The translations under genes were made by a program, and so were the position numbers. This document shows positions 36,946-46,021 of a DNA stretch of 64,000 nucleotides, in pieces. A model generated the notes under the pieces. The model had not been told where the DNA came from. It saw only the letters and a list, made by a program, of their open reading frames with translations, and ran no database searches. The stretch is from Flammeovirga sp. EKP202 (GTDB lineage: Bacteria > Bacteroidota > Bacteroidia > Cytophagales > Flammeovirgaceae). Within the stretch, counting starts at the first letter, position 1. Each line of letters begins with the position of its first letter. The stretch lies in the NCBI RefSeq assembly GCF_014534745.1, contig NZ_JACVVP010000011.1, forward strand, positions 62,001-126,000, written 5' to 3'.

Positions 36946-38565
36946 TTACCATTCAGTATTTGCTTTTAAACCTTCTAAAGAGAACCAATCATATACGGCT
37001 TCATTCTTAGAATCGATGCCGTTACTTGTGGCATAAACACCAATTCCTGCACCGTTAAATTTGGCATTGCCTTGCTCATCTGCAATGATGATCAAACTTC
37101 TTTTATCACCAATAGGGTGCATTTCTGAAGTAGAATTTCCATAGTAAAACTGTACCATCATATCTTTGGCTGCTGCCTTAAAAATAACCTCTTTTTGCTT
37201 GTAAGGAATACGAGCAATTTCTTTGTCTATTCCTTTGAAAGTTTCAATAAGGACTATCGTATTTTTCTCTTTCATAAGCTTAAAGTGATTCTCGTTGGTG
37301 CGGTAGATAGTAAGGCCCGCATGCTCATTTTGTTTTGATGTTTTAAACGATAAATGAGTAGAAGCTTCAAAATCATGATCTACTAATCTTTGAATCAATA
37401 TAGATGAATTGGTCTTATTATTCATCACCTCTTTTCTCAGTTTTACTTTTAATGTGCCATTCTCTAATTCATAAAATGGGGACTTAGGTGTTCGGATTGT
37501 GCACCACTTAAAGGCCAATTGCTCTTTATCAAATTGATCGACAACAGGTAATGCAGGAACTGGTGTCCAAGGTAAATCAGGACGTTCCTGTTCTGAAAGA
37601 ACAACCCCTTTTCCTTTATTGAAAATTGGTGTTTGACCTTCAAAATTTACCTTTGCCAAAAATGTTTCTCTAGCTAATGTAGTGATGCCATTTTTCCATC
37701 TTTTACCAAGCATAACGGCCCACCACTCGCCATTTTGGGTTTGAACCAAATCACCATGACCAATGGCATATGTAGGGTAGTCCTTTCCTAGGTGTCTATG
37801 TGTGAACACCGGATTGACAATATCCGCAACATAAGGCCCGTTAATATTATCACTATGATGTACCGACATCGCATGATTTTCTTCAGTTCCTCCTTCAGAA
37901 ACCAATAAAAGGTATCGTCCATTGATTTTATAGATATGTGGTCCTTCTGTATAGGAGGCATTATTTGCATGACCATTGGTTAGTTCATGTCTTTTACCAA
38001 TTAATTGATTCGTATTTAGGTCAATTTCTTGATTGTATACCACAGTTTGTGTAGCCCATTGCTTCTCTTTTACAGGTCCAGTTCCTGTATAATAAACCTT
38101 TCCATCATCATCCCAAAAAAGAGAAGGATCAATTCCTGTTGCTTGCGGAAGCCATATAGGATCAGACCATGGTCCCGCCGGGTTTTCAGCAGTGATATAA
38201 AAATTCATTTTACATCCCACACATGTATTAATAATATAAAAAACACCTTCATGATGACGAATTGTTGGAGCAAAAAGACCTAACCTGTCTTTTAAACCAT
38301 CAAAATTGACACTCTCAGGATTAGAAACTGCATTTCCAATCTGTTCCCAGTTCACTAGATCTTTACTGTGATAGATGGGTAGTCCTGGAAACCAAACAAA
38401 TGAGGAGTTGACAAGGTAGTAATCGTCACCCACTCTACAGATGGAAGGGTCGGGATGATAACCACTGATGATCGGATTTTTAAAAGTTTGTGGAGGTTCT
38501 TGTCCCCATACATGGAAGTAGGCCGTAATAATTAATAAAAAGGAGAAAAATGCTTTTAGCTTCAT
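36946..38565 (-). CDS. GH43 family hydrolase (beta-xylosidase/alpha-L-arabinofuranosidase type) with C-terminal beta-sandwich
   Basis: 539 residues, signal peptide …AYFHVWGQ. The five-bladed propeller shows the three GH43 acidic residues: D39 (GYHPDPSI), D146 (TGIDPSLFWDDDGKVYY) and E207 (YTEGPHIYK). AIGHGDLVQTQNGEWW provides the conserved His-containing blade. Residues about 340-539 form the accessory beta-sandwich found in GH43_12-like xylosidases (FDKEQLAFKWCTIRTP…). The DYYLVNSSF start is typical of that branch. Activity on xylosyl or arabinosyl ends is from the family and not proven. It is a single-gene unit with its own terminator and a G-rich upstream box near 38645. Confidence 0.88.
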   Translation of the reverse strand: MKLKAFFSFLLIITAYFHVWGQEPPQTFKNPIISGYHPDPSICRVGDDYYLVNSSFVWFPGLPIYHSKDLVNWEQIGNAVSNPESVNFDGLKDRLGLFAPTIRHHEGVFYIINTCVGCKMNFYITAENPAGPWSDPIWLPQATGIDPSLFWDDDGKVYYTGTGPVKEKQWATQTVVYNQEIDLNTNQLIGKRHELTNGHANNASYTEGPHIYKINGRYLLLVSEGGTEENHAMSVHHSDNINGPYVADIVNPVFTHRHLGKDYPTYAIGHGDLVQTQNGEWWAVMLGKRWKNGITTLARETFLAKVNFEGQTPIFNKGKGVVLSEQERPDLPWTPVPALPVVDQFDKEQLAFKWCTIRTPKSPFYELENGTLKVKLRKEVMNNKTNSSILIQRLVDHDFEASTHLSFKTSKQNEHAGLTIYRTNENHFKLMKEKNTIVLIETFKGIDKEIARIPYKQKEVIFKAAAKDMMVQFYYGNSTSEMHPIGDKRSLIIIADEQGNAKFNGAGIGVYATSNGIDSKNEAVYDWFSLEGLKANTEW

Positions 38566-38644
38566 ACTTTGTATTATTTAAAAAGTTATTTATTGATACT
38601 CTAAAGGTAGTTCTAATAAAAAAGTACAACCGATAATTATTATG

Positions 38645-38672
38645 ATCAAAAAAGGGGGAGAATTTTTGGGGT
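38645..38672. promoter_or_regulatory. G-tract box upstream of the GH43 gene
   Basis: CAAAAAAGGGGGAGAATTTT then TGGGG, about 80 bp before the start at 38565. G-tracts are 14 bp apart, so this is a looser match to the sites at 27640, 36640 and 43851. Confidence 0.25.
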
Positions 38673-38781
38673 TCAATCTCATAAAATTCTTTATGCCTGT
38701 CTTCTATAGGATTGATTACTTCACAAAGATGAATTATTTATGAATTGATCTTTTTTCATTTTATATCACATAAGATTAAAC

Positions 38782-38789
38782 TATATTTG
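38782..38789 (+). promoter_or_regulatory. possible -7 box of the old-yellow-enzyme gene
   Basis: TATATTTG fits TAnnTTTG and lies 36 bp before the ATG at 38825. The nearest upstream TTG is too distant for a standard -33. Confidence 0.35.
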
Positions 38790-38824
38790 TTTAAACAATA
38801 CATGTAAAAACGAATATCATAAAC

Positions 38825-39904
38825 ATGAAACTATTTTCATCTTATTCTCTAGGCCCATTATCATTACAAAACAGCATTGTGATGGCTCCAATGACACGTT
38901 GTAGAGCAGAAAACAATATTCCAACAGACCTAATGGCAGAGTACTATGCTCAAAGAGCATCTGCAGGTTTGATCATCACCGAAGGTACAGCACCTTCAAA
39001 GAATGGTTTGGGGTATGCCCGAATTCCAGGTATTTACTCATCAGATCAAGTAGAAGGGTGGAAAAAAGTAACTTCTGCCGTACACGAGAAAGGAGGGAAA
39101 ATCTTTATGCAACTCATGCATACGGGCCGTGTTTCTCATCCACTAAACATGACCGATGACGCAAGAGTTGTAGCACCTTCGGCTATTGCGATGAGCGGTG
39201 AGATGTATACAGATGCAGAAGGTAATCAAGCTTACCCTGTACCAGAAGAAATGACTTTAGAAGACATCCAAGAAGCCATTCAAGAGTTTGTAACTGCGGC
39301 TAAAAATGCCATAGAAAGTGGTATGGATGGTGTGGAATTACATGCTGCAAACGGTTATCTGATCAATCAGTTTTTAAGTCCAAATTCTAATCAAAGAACT
39401 GATGAATATGGTGGAACTGCAGAGAAGAGAAATCGTTTTGCAATTGAGGTTGCACAAGCGGTAGTAGAAGCCATTGGTGCTGATAAAGTAGGAATTAGAA
39501 TTTCTCCATATGGAGTTTTCAATGATTTAGCTCCTTTTGATGGAATTGATGAACAATATCTAGCACTTATTGATGCACTCAATGCATTGGACTTGGTGTA
39601 CCTTCATATTGTAGATCATAGTGGTATGGGAGCTCCTGAAGTACCAAAATCAATCAAACAAAAATTAAAAACAGCTTTTAAAAACACCTTTATTTCAAGT
39701 GGTGGATTGGACAAAGAAAAAGCGGAAGCGATATTAGAAGCCAAAGAAGGTGATCTAGTGGCTTTTGGAAGACCCTTTATTTCTAATCCTGATTTGGTAG
39801 AACGAATGAAAGAAGATCTTGAGATCGCTACTCCAGACTTTGACACTTTTTATACTCCAGGTGAAAAAGGATATACAGATTACGAAGTAGCTGTAGTTCA
39901 ATAA
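38825..39904 (+). CDS. old yellow enzyme family FMN-dependent alkene reductase (NemA-like)
   Basis: 359 residues, cytoplasmic. It begins with the family signature LFSSYSLGPLSLQNSIVMAP followed by MTRCRAE. The substrate-binding pair is in GVELHAANGYLINQFL, followed by SPNSNQRTDEYGG. FISSGGL and VAFGRPFISNPDLV bind the FMN phosphate. Length is usual for OYE proteins that reduce activated C=C bonds or nitro compounds with NAD(P)H. It is a single-gene unit with a -7 box and a strong terminator, unrelated in function to its glycan-degrading neighbours. Confidence 0.9.
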   Translation: MKLFSSYSLGPLSLQNSIVMAPMTRCRAENNIPTDLMAEYYAQRASAGLIITEGTAPSKNGLGYARIPGIYSSDQVEGWKKVTSAVHEKGGKIFMQLMHTGRVSHPLNMTDDARVVAPSAIAMSGEMYTDAEGNQAYPVPEEMTLEDIQEAIQEFVTAAKNAIESGMDGVELHAANGYLINQFLSPNSNQRTDEYGGTAEKRNRFAIEVAQAVVEAIGADKVGIRISPYGVFNDLAPFDGIDEQYLALIDALNALDLVYLHIVDHSGMGAPEVPKSIKQKLKTAFKNTFISSGGLDKEKAEAILEAKEGDLVAFGRPFISNPDLVERMKEDLEIATPDFDTFYTPGEKGYTDYEVAVVQ

Positions 39905-39935
39905 TCACTAACTTTTTAGCGGACCAATTTTTCCT

Positions 39936-39979
39936 AAGCTCTCATTGACTGACTATCAAATCAATGAGAGCTTTGTTTT
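39936..39979 (+). terminator. terminator of the old-yellow-enzyme gene
   Basis: AAGCTCTCATTGA (39936-39948) pairs perfectly with TCAATGAGAGCTT (39961-39973), then TGTTTTT. It begins 31 bp after the stop codon. Confidence 0.9.
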
Positions 39980-40036
39980 TACAATGTTATGAGTAATTTT
40001 TAAAACTGTAGCGTTTTGACTGCTATACATTAAAAT

Positions 40037-40201
40037 TTAATATTCTTCAGGTTCCCTATTAGGACAAAACTCCTGATGAGCAGGTTCACTTGCACAGTCC
40101 CCTAACTCTTCATAACACATAGAACATACTACTGAGTCGCATTGAGAACAAGATGTAAAACCTACTGAAATTATTCCAACAACAATTAAGATCTTTTTCA
40201 T
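40037..40201 (-). CDS. tiny cysteine-rich lipoprotein
   Basis: 54 residues starting with a lipoprotein signal (MKKILIVVGIISVGFTSC). After the acylated Cys18 the mature peptide has five more cysteines within 30 residues (CSQCDSVVCSMC…DCASEP…FCPN). They could form disulfides or bind a metal. No family recognised. The start codon lies about 30 bp from the end of dispersed element copy E, so its promoter region abuts the element. Support comes from the complete signal/lipobox structure and from lying in an otherwise empty stretch. Confidence 0.6.
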   Translation of the reverse strand: MKKILIVVGIISVGFTSCSQCDSVVCSMCYEELGDCASEPAHQEFCPNREPEEY

Positions 40202-40230
40202 ATTTATTTATAATTAGGTAGTTAAGTACT

Positions 40231-40611
40231 TTGTAAACTAAATTACCGTGAACTTCCAGTCAATTATTCTGCAAGCTTTTATGTCCTACTTTCAAGCTTC
40301 CTTCTTCTTCATTTTTCCATTGATAAAAAACGAAGCAAAAAATCTAGGCTTAGAAGTCAAAAGCTAAATTTCATTCCTCTCGCCTAAATGATTTTAAACT
40401 CGCTTTGCTCAAACAAGAAAATCATTTTTAACGGCTCAATTCATGAAATTCTTAACGCTTTTCCCTTCAATGCCAGGGGGAGTACTACCAAACAAAAATG
40501 GTAGAAAGCTCAATGGCGTGAATGTTAAGCGTTAGCCTCATTCGTGTCCTTCAGATTATCAGAAATCTCCTGATTTCTAAACACTGTAAATTTCCAAAAA
40601 TTTAGTTTACA
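40231..40611 (-). repeat. dispersed 380-bp intergenic element, copy E (reverse orientation)
   Basis: Bounded by TTGTAAACTAAATTAC and AAATTTAGTTTACAA. On the minus strand it contains the same ordered blocks as the other copies (AATCAGGAGATTTCT, AACATTCACGCC, AAGGGAAAAGCGTTAAGAAT, AAAATGATTTT, TTTTTGCTTCG). It is the most diverged copy, with ATTTTTCCATTGATAAAAAA in place of the usual TTTTTGTCTTGAAAC block. Confidence 0.85.
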
Positions 40612-41282
40612 ATTTATTAAGTAGTTGTATCATTAAACTCGGATTTTCTGGACTTCCTTTTTTGTTTCCTAAGCCTAAGATGAGCATTCATTACTATCGT
40701 CTTGCTCCTAAATACTACCTTGGTTGTTCTCAAAAAGATCATCCAACTTATTCAAATTCAACTCTACAAATACTTAATTGCAACAATGTTTTTTGATTTA
40801 AATAGGAGGTTATGATAATGCTTTATCCCACCTACATTGAGTTATTTTTATTACTGATAAAAGTAACAACCCAATATACTGACACTTAAGAAGCATAATT
40901 GTAACACTGTATTATATTTTTATAACAAAGTATTTATCGATAAAAAGTATAGATGATTCAAAGTCAAACTATTAATTCATTTCTACCTTTAGCATCTTAA
41001 CTTTTTGATTGATTTTTTAATAAATCACTTCGTTTCTTTTTGGTATTGAGAATAGTTATGGATTTTTGTTAAATAGAAATAGGGTGTGTCTACTTAATCA
41101 TGATGGGTACAAATCAATTTATAGTTGGAAATAATACTACTAATTTTGATTCTTACAATAGAAGTCTCAAATTGAAGTCTAAGCAAACCATTGCAACTCT
41201 CAACTTATATCACGTTACGTTATTATAAAGTCCATAATTGGTTAGGTTTTCAACTTATGAAAGCTAAGAAATTAGAATCAAA
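40612..41282. other. 670-bp stretch without recognisable gene
   Basis: AT-rich, no long frame, no strong hairpin. A 42-codon frame from 41100 has no supporting signal. GGTTTTCAACTTAT near 41250 resembles the right half of the palindrome found at Rhs-cassette boundaries. Confidence 0.5.
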
Positions 41283-41873
41283 ATGATGATAAGATTATTT
41301 ATCAACCTATCTATTTTATTTATATTTTTTGGATGTAATAAAACAGAAACATGCCCTGACGAAATATTAAAAAGTCAGATGAAAAAGATGGATTTCCTAT
41401 CAAGAAAAATCTTGAATGAAAATCCAAAACTATTAGCTGTTGTTCCTAACGATTCAATAAAAATAGATATATCAATTAGTTCACAAATAGACTCTTTATT
41501 TAAAGATTTATGCTTTGAAATAAATGAAACTAAGAGCTTTGAATCATTTGCACTAGTCTATTGGTTCAACGTAAAAAGGCAGTGGATAGTAAATTATCCT
41601 AATATTGGAACTTCTATTGTGCCTGAAAATTTTTTAGATGAAGATAAAAGCAATTCTAGGAGAGTAGAAGCGAGGACACTTTATATTTTGATGAAAAAGA
41701 ATAATATCGATAAAAAACTTCTGAGAAATGGATTCACCATGAGTGAAATTAAATTTCCTAAATCAGAGATTAATATGTTATATGATTGTCCATATATTAA
41801 ATCTATTTTGAATGAAATAGATCTTCTTGAAAAAGAAGTATATAATCCTACTCTTCTCAATATAAAACCATAG
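41283..41873 (+). CDS. hypothetical lipoprotein, possible immunity-type protein
   Basis: 196 residues. The N-terminus MMIRLFINLSILFIFFGC is a lipoprotein signal with Cys18 in the lipobox. The rest is alpha/beta and charged (SQIDSLFKDLCFEINETKSF…, ALVYWFNVKRQWIVNYPNIG). No family recognised. Its stop codon is immediately followed by a boundary repeat (41868-41915) that in this window also follows Rhs-associated immunity genes. I therefore infer that it may be an orphan immunity lipoprotein. Base composition is AT-rich, like the toxin-tip regions. Confidence 0.5.
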   Translation: MMIRLFINLSILFIFFGCNKTETCPDEILKSQMKKMDFLSRKILNENPKLLAVVPNDSIKIDISISSQIDSLFKDLCFEINETKSFESFALVYWFNVKRQWIVNYPNIGTSIVPENFLDEDKSNSRRVEARTLYILMKKNNIDKKLLRNGFTMSEIKFPKSEINMLYDCPYIKSILNEIDLLEKEVYNPTLLNIKP

Positions 41874-41915
41874 ATGTGACTTAGAATTGTTCAATTGAAA
41901 AAGTTAATAACTTAT
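41868..41915 (+). repeat. Rhs-cassette boundary repeat, copy 1
   Basis: CCATAGATGTGACTTAGAATT then the small palindrome AAGTT-AAT-AACTT. It matches 53433-53480 and 62270-62315 in order and spacing. Confidence 0.5.
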
Positions 41916-42019
41916 GATGAAGAAGCAAAAGAGATATTAAAGAAAAATGGTTACAGGATGTACTAAAAGTTACTAAAGTATTAACCGCGATAATGGTCAG
42001 AAAATAGAGTGAATTTTTC

Positions 42020-42713
42020 ATGAAATAAGTATTATATATTAGAAGATTCCACTGGAGATGAAATTGGGAATACATACCCACAAACAGATGGTATGAGTAA
42101 CAATTATAAGTTTAAAAAGATTGATTCTGTCTCGAACTTACCAATCCTGAAAGTTCCAAAAGTAATTCCCGATTTAAATTCTGTGATGTTAGGTAAAGGT
42201 TCCAACTTAACAGATGTAGTGAGTAGTACATTATTCAATAGCTATAGCTTTTTGGTAAATAGTAAGTTTAAGGCTTTAATGACAAAATTCAACTTACCAA
42301 AGCATGCATTTTTTGAGGCTACTTTATTAAAATATGATAGCGATGTAAAGGAAAACTATTTTTTATTTCACTTACAGGAAAGTCATAGTACTTCAATTGA
42401 CTTTACAAAATCTAGCTTTTCAACATTAAAAATTCCACCTTGGGAATTGCCAAATTGGGATTATGAAAAAACACCTTTTGAGATAAACTCACATGATGAT
42501 TTAGTAATAAAGGATAAGGAACTTGAATCATTTAAAAAGATTGTTCCTGATCGATTGACATTAGCTAATCATTTTGATCAAAGTTTGGACCTATTTACTT
42601 TAACATACTTGCAAGGAAAAATACTTATTTCTGAACGGTTGAAAGAGGCTCTTGAAATAAATAAGATTTCAGGTGTCCAAATTACAAAACCTTCTTATGA
42701 AATATGTTTATAA
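42020..42713 (+). pseudogene. Imm11-like (DUF1629) immunity protein with a frameshifted start
   Basis: The intact frame runs from ATG 42093 to 42713 (206 residues). It ends LFTLTYLQGKILISERLKEA…, close to the C-terminal signature of the Imm11/DUF1629 immunity family (…SERLKEAL…GV). The same frame is open back to 42024 and reads KYYILEDSTGDEIGNTYPQ, which looks like the missing N-terminus of the family. The natural ATG at 42020 (ATGAAATAAG) is one base out of frame; removing the T at 42026 would give MKKYYILEDS. Hence the native start appears lost by a one-base insertion, and any product would start internally at 42093. No intact toxin gene adjoins it. Confidence 0.55.
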
Positions 42714-42735
42714 AAAACCAATTTTTATCTCACTG

Positions 42736-42762
42736 TTAAGCCGTAGGTGTAGCTTAGAATTC
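42736..42762 (+). repeat. Rhs-cassette boundary repeat, copy 2 (left half only)
   Basis: TTAAGCCGTAGGTGTAGCTT followed by AGAATTC, directly after the Imm11-like gene. It matches 62271-62297 at nearly all positions but lacks the ATAAGTT palindrome. Confidence 0.5.
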
Positions 42763-42764
42763 TC

Positions 42765-42802
42765 CATCAAAAGCCCATGAATTAATTCTTGGGCTTTTGA
42801 TG
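42765..42802. terminator. long hairpin between convergent genes
   Basis: CATCAAAAGCCCA (42765-42777) pairs perfectly with TGGGCTTTTGATG (42790-42802). No external T-run, but it lies between the convergent Imm11-like and DTW genes and could stop both. Confidence 0.6.
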
Positions 42803-42861
42803 AAGAGTTCAGATCCATACAAAATTCAAGATGCTATGCAATATCCTGATCGATAGAGACT

Positions 42862-43587
42862 TTACTTCTCGAAGATAATATTCCTTTGAGAATCCTTCTT
42901 ATATATATTTTTTGCCTTTAGAGCACCTTTTTTATGACTTGGTCGATAATGGTTATTATCTGGGTCAAGAATACATTTGACTTGGTATTCTATCATTTTC
43001 TCAAATGGAAGAAGGAAATCATTGGTGTTACTTTGTTCAAGTTCTCCTTTTTTGAGCAAATTAATGACAGTATAGACCGACTCAATGGTACTAAGACAAA
43101 GTGATTCGGGCTGTTGTTTTAGGATGAATTTTGATTTTATAGTATTATCAAAGCTCACTCTAGGAAGTGCTTGTAAATTTGTACTCAATCGCAGCATTTT
43201 ACGAGCACATGGCCATGTCCCGTCAAGAATAAAAAGGTAGGGGTTCTTCCCTAAAAAGCTGTTTATTGCTGTACCTTTTTGTTCCGATAAATTGAAGTTT
43301 TCTTTTCCAGGGTAAAGTAAGAATGATTTATTTTCTTCGTCATTTAGTATCTCGTTGACGCGTTCATTATTTGTGAAATCAACATCAACAATTACTTCTG
43401 AATTTTCAAGTTGAAGGTTTGTCATCAACCCCGTTCCGTTTTTTTCTTTCTTATACTCCATTGGATGCATAAGAATAACAAAACGAGTATTTGTTTGTAT
43501 AGGATTTGTGTATTTACAACTACAAGAGACGATGGGTCTCATGCATTTATAACATTTTTTTCTAGGATTTTCTATGTCTACTCGCAA
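42862..43587 (-). CDS. DTW-domain protein (tRNA-uridine aminocarboxypropyltransferase family)
   Basis: 241 residues, cytoplasmic. It opens with a cysteine cluster (CYKCMRPIVSCSC) as in TapT/TuaA-like DTW proteins. The name-giving motif appears as FILDGTWPCARKML, and LPRVSF and YRPSHKKGAL fit the family's later blocks. DTW enzymes transfer the 3-amino-3-carboxypropyl group from S-adenosylmethionine to uridine in tRNA (acp3U). Length is normal. It stands alone and is not connected to the flanking carbohydrate or toxin genes. Confidence 0.85.
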   Translation of the reverse strand: MRVDIENPRKKCYKCMRPIVSCSCKYTNPIQTNTRFVILMHPMEYKKEKNGTGLMTNLQLENSEVIVDVDFTNNERVNEILNDEENKSFLLYPGKENFNLSEQKGTAINSFLGKNPYLFILDGTWPCARKMLRLSTNLQALPRVSFDNTIKSKFILKQQPESLCLSTIESVYTVINLLKKGELEQSNTNDFLLPFEKMIEYQVKCILDPDNNHYRPSHKKGALKAKNIYKKDSQRNIIFEK

Positions 43588-43850
43588 AGTGAAATTCTTT
43601 TTTTTCTAATTGACTAAACCTGAATTCTAAAAACTATGGTCTAGCCTTCTCCGGTCTACCAAGCCATCGCTTGAATTTGGGTGCTAACTTAATTATTTTC
43701 AAAATTGAAGCAAAAGCTTTATTTGAAATATTTGTTTATTGAGGATGAATAAGAGCGTTATTCGTTTTGCTTTGATGAATTTTTTGACAAAAATAATGAG
43801 CTTATTTTTAGATTACCAGTTTTGTCAAAGAGTAAAACGCTATGATTATC
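43588..43850. other. gap between divergent genes, no gene seen
   Basis: About 440 bp separate the divergent DTW and GH43 genes. The right part holds the double G-tract site at 43851. The left part shows no gene, hairpin or element. Confidence 0.5.
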
Positions 43851-43886
43851 GGGTGGAGATTTTAGGGAAATAAGGGGGTGAAATAC
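43851..43886. promoter_or_regulatory. double G-tract control site upstream of GH43-GH29
   Basis: GGGTGGAGATTTTAGGGAAA followed by TAAGGGGGTGAAATACC, 140-175 bp before the ATG at 44026. G-tracts are 23 bp apart. It is nearly the same text as 36640-36678. Confidence 0.45.
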
Positions 43887-44025
43887 CTTTTTAAAGAATT
43901 ACTAAATTTCCCATTAATTCTTTCGGTTCTAACTTAAATAAATGTTTGTAATTGGAATTAGGTTATCGCTGAAAGTGCTAATTCAGTGTACTTAGAAATG
44001 AAAAATTGAATTATATAATTACAAC

Positions 44026-45981
44026 ATGAAACTTAATTACTACTGGACCATTCTTCTATGGTTGGGAGGGGCATACCAAACGTTTGCTCAAAACCCACTC
44101 ATCACTCATCGATTCTCTGCTGATCCTACAGCAAGAGTAATGAATGATACACTTTTTGTATTTCCGTCATCGGATACTACATGTACGCAAATTCAAGGGA
44201 ATAACGGTTTCTGTATGCCAGATTACCACGTTTATTCTACAACTGATCTAACAAATTGGAAAGATCATGGTGAAATTTTGTCTCACAATACTGTACCATG
44301 GGTGGAGAAAGACAGTTACGGAATGTGGGCTCCAGATTGTATTGAAAAAGACGGCAAATATTATTTTTATTTTCCTGCAATGCCGAAGGATAAGAGTGCT
44401 TTTAGGAGAATTGGTGTGGCAGTGGCAAATACGCCATCTGGTCCTTATACCCCAGAAGAGTCTTATATAGAAGGGATTGAAGGCATTGACCCCAATGTAT
44501 TTATTGATGATGATGGTAGCATCTATCTTTATTATGGAGGTGGGGAAAACCTTTATTGGGTGGAGCTCAACCAAGATATGAGGTCTATAAAAACTAAACC
44601 TCAAAAAGTACAAGGTTTACCTTCAAAATACAAAGAAGGGCCGTTTATGTTTAAACGAAAAAATAAATACTATTTCACATTCCCACATGCACCTTCAGGT
44701 TCAGAGGAAATTTCTTATGCCGTGGGAGATAGTCCAAAAGGACCATTTGACTACAAAGGAAAAGTACTAGAAAGATGGAAAGACGGTTGTTGGACCAATC
44801 ATCACTCTTTTGTAGAATATAAAGGCGAGTGGTTATTATTCTATCATCACATGGATATTTCAGGTAACAAGCATAGAAGATCGATGTGTGCTGATCGAAT
44901 CTTTTTTGACGAAGAAGGAAATATCCCAGAAATCAAAGCAACACAAAGAGGAATCGCAAAACTGTATGCTAAAGATGCGATACAAGTGGACCGTTATAGC
45001 CTATTGGAAAATGGAAAAGTAGAGAAAACGAGTGCTTCTGATATTAATTGGGTTGTGAAGCGTATTTCACCTTCAACAAAATTAGAAATACATGATATTA
45101 ATTTTGAAAAGGAGAAGTTTACTCAGGTCGCTATATGGGTGAGTTCTAAAACTGCTGCAACAGTTGATATTTTAGCCAATGGTAAAAGCTGGACAACATT
45201 TGATATTCCTGCAATGAAAGAAGGAGAGTGGAGAATAGTGAAAGCGAAAACGAAGTTTACTCCTAAAGGAATGCAAGATCTGTCTTTCCAATTTAAAGGT
45301 GATACAGAAACTTTACAATTGGATTGGATGCAATGTATGAGAAAGAAAGATGTTCTTTTAGGTAAATCATCAGATATTGAATTATTCAATCAATCAAAAC
45401 AAAGAATAATTTTTGAAGCAAATCAGGGTTTGATCTATACTCCTAAGGAATTGAACACAGCCCAACCCCATATTTTAAAGGATGCTTTTGTAAAAGGTGA
45501 TTTACATATCAATGGAAAAAAGGTCACGAAAATGTCTACAATTGAGGCAGGTGATGTTGTTAGTTTTAGTTCTGATAAGGAAAAGCAAATGTATGATGCC
45601 TTTGCTGGAATTGAAGCCTCTAACTTTTCTGATCAAGAGGGTGTAATGACTGAGTCATGTAAATTAGGAGGAAAAAATGTGGGCTACATTGAAAATGGCG
45701 ATTATCTGATGTTCAATAACCTACTTTTTAATCAGCAACCGCAAAAAGTGACAATTGGTGTGGCTTCCGCCAATACAGGTGGTGTTGTAGAAATTCGAAA
45801 AAGTGATCTAAAAGGAGAAGTATTAGCTTCTTTTGAAATACAGAAAACGGGTGGTTGGCAAAAATGGACCAACCTTACTTCTGATATCAATACTCAAGTA
45901 GCAAAAAATGAAAAGATCTTTATTGTATTTAAAGGCAATAATGGGTTTCTGATGAACTTGAAAGATGTAAAGTTTGAATAA
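44026..45981 (+). CDS. GH43 family hydrolase with C-terminal CBM6-like modules
   Basis: 651 residues, signal peptide …AYQTFAQ. The propeller carries D33 (FSADPTARV), D155 (IEGIDPNVFIDDDGSIYLYYG) and E204 (YKEGPFMFK), the expected catalytic base, pKa-modulator and acid. WAPDCIEKDGKYYFYFP and NHHSFVEYKGEWLLFYHH are usual blades of arabinofuranosidase/xylosidase-type members. After residue 315 a beta-sandwich (TKLEIHDINFEKEKFTQVAI…) and a final CBM6-like sandwich (AGIEASNFSDQEGV…KNVGYIENGDYLMF) follow. Only 40 bp separate it from the GH29 gene, so the two form an operon. The exact linkage is unknown; exo-acting removal of side sugars or galactan ends is inferred. Confidence 0.85.
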   Translation: MKLNYYWTILLWLGGAYQTFAQNPLITHRFSADPTARVMNDTLFVFPSSDTTCTQIQGNNGFCMPDYHVYSTTDLTNWKDHGEILSHNTVPWVEKDSYGMWAPDCIEKDGKYYFYFPAMPKDKSAFRRIGVAVANTPSGPYTPEESYIEGIEGIDPNVFIDDDGSIYLYYGGGENLYWVELNQDMRSIKTKPQKVQGLPSKYKEGPFMFKRKNKYYFTFPHAPSGSEEISYAVGDSPKGPFDYKGKVLERWKDGCWTNHHSFVEYKGEWLLFYHHMDISGNKHRRSMCADRIFFDEEGNIPEIKATQRGIAKLYAKDAIQVDRYSLLENGKVEKTSASDINWVVKRISPSTKLEIHDINFEKEKFTQVAIWVSSKTAATVDILANGKSWTTFDIPAMKEGEWRIVKAKTKFTPKGMQDLSFQFKGDTETLQLDWMQCMRKKDVLLGKSSDIELFNQSKQRIIFEANQGLIYTPKELNTAQPHILKDAFVKGDLHINGKKVTKMSTIEAGDVVSFSSDKEKQMYDAFAGIEASNFSDQEGVMTESCKLGGKNVGYIENGDYLMFNNLLFNQQPQKVTIGVASANTGGVVEIRKSDLKGEVLASFEIQKTGGWQKWTNLTSDINTQVAKNEKIFIVFKGNNGFLMNLKDVKFE

Positions 45982-46021
45982 ATAAATCAGGAAAATTAAA
46001 GCAACAACAACAGCCTAAGAC

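Noticed and set aside
41100-41228. 42-codon frame MMGTNQFIVGNNTTNF…
   Set aside because: No signal peptide, domain or conserved neighbour. Consistent with chance in AT-rich DNA.
41880-41966. Short frame LRIVQLKKLITYDEEAKEIL… ending before the Imm11-like gene, considered as the tail of a lost toxin
   Set aside because: Its first half is the boundary repeat (AAGTT-AAT-AACTT). Only about 15 codons remain, too few to support a toxin.
41881-42081. 66-codon minus-strand frame
   Set aside because: It overlaps the boundary repeat and the 5' end of the Imm11-like gene; no homology-like features.
43588-44025. Search for a sigma-54 (TGGCAC-N5-TTGC) promoter before the GH43-GH29 operon and other hydrolase units
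   Set aside because: No convincing match was found, so the NtrC-type regulator could not be tied to these genes.
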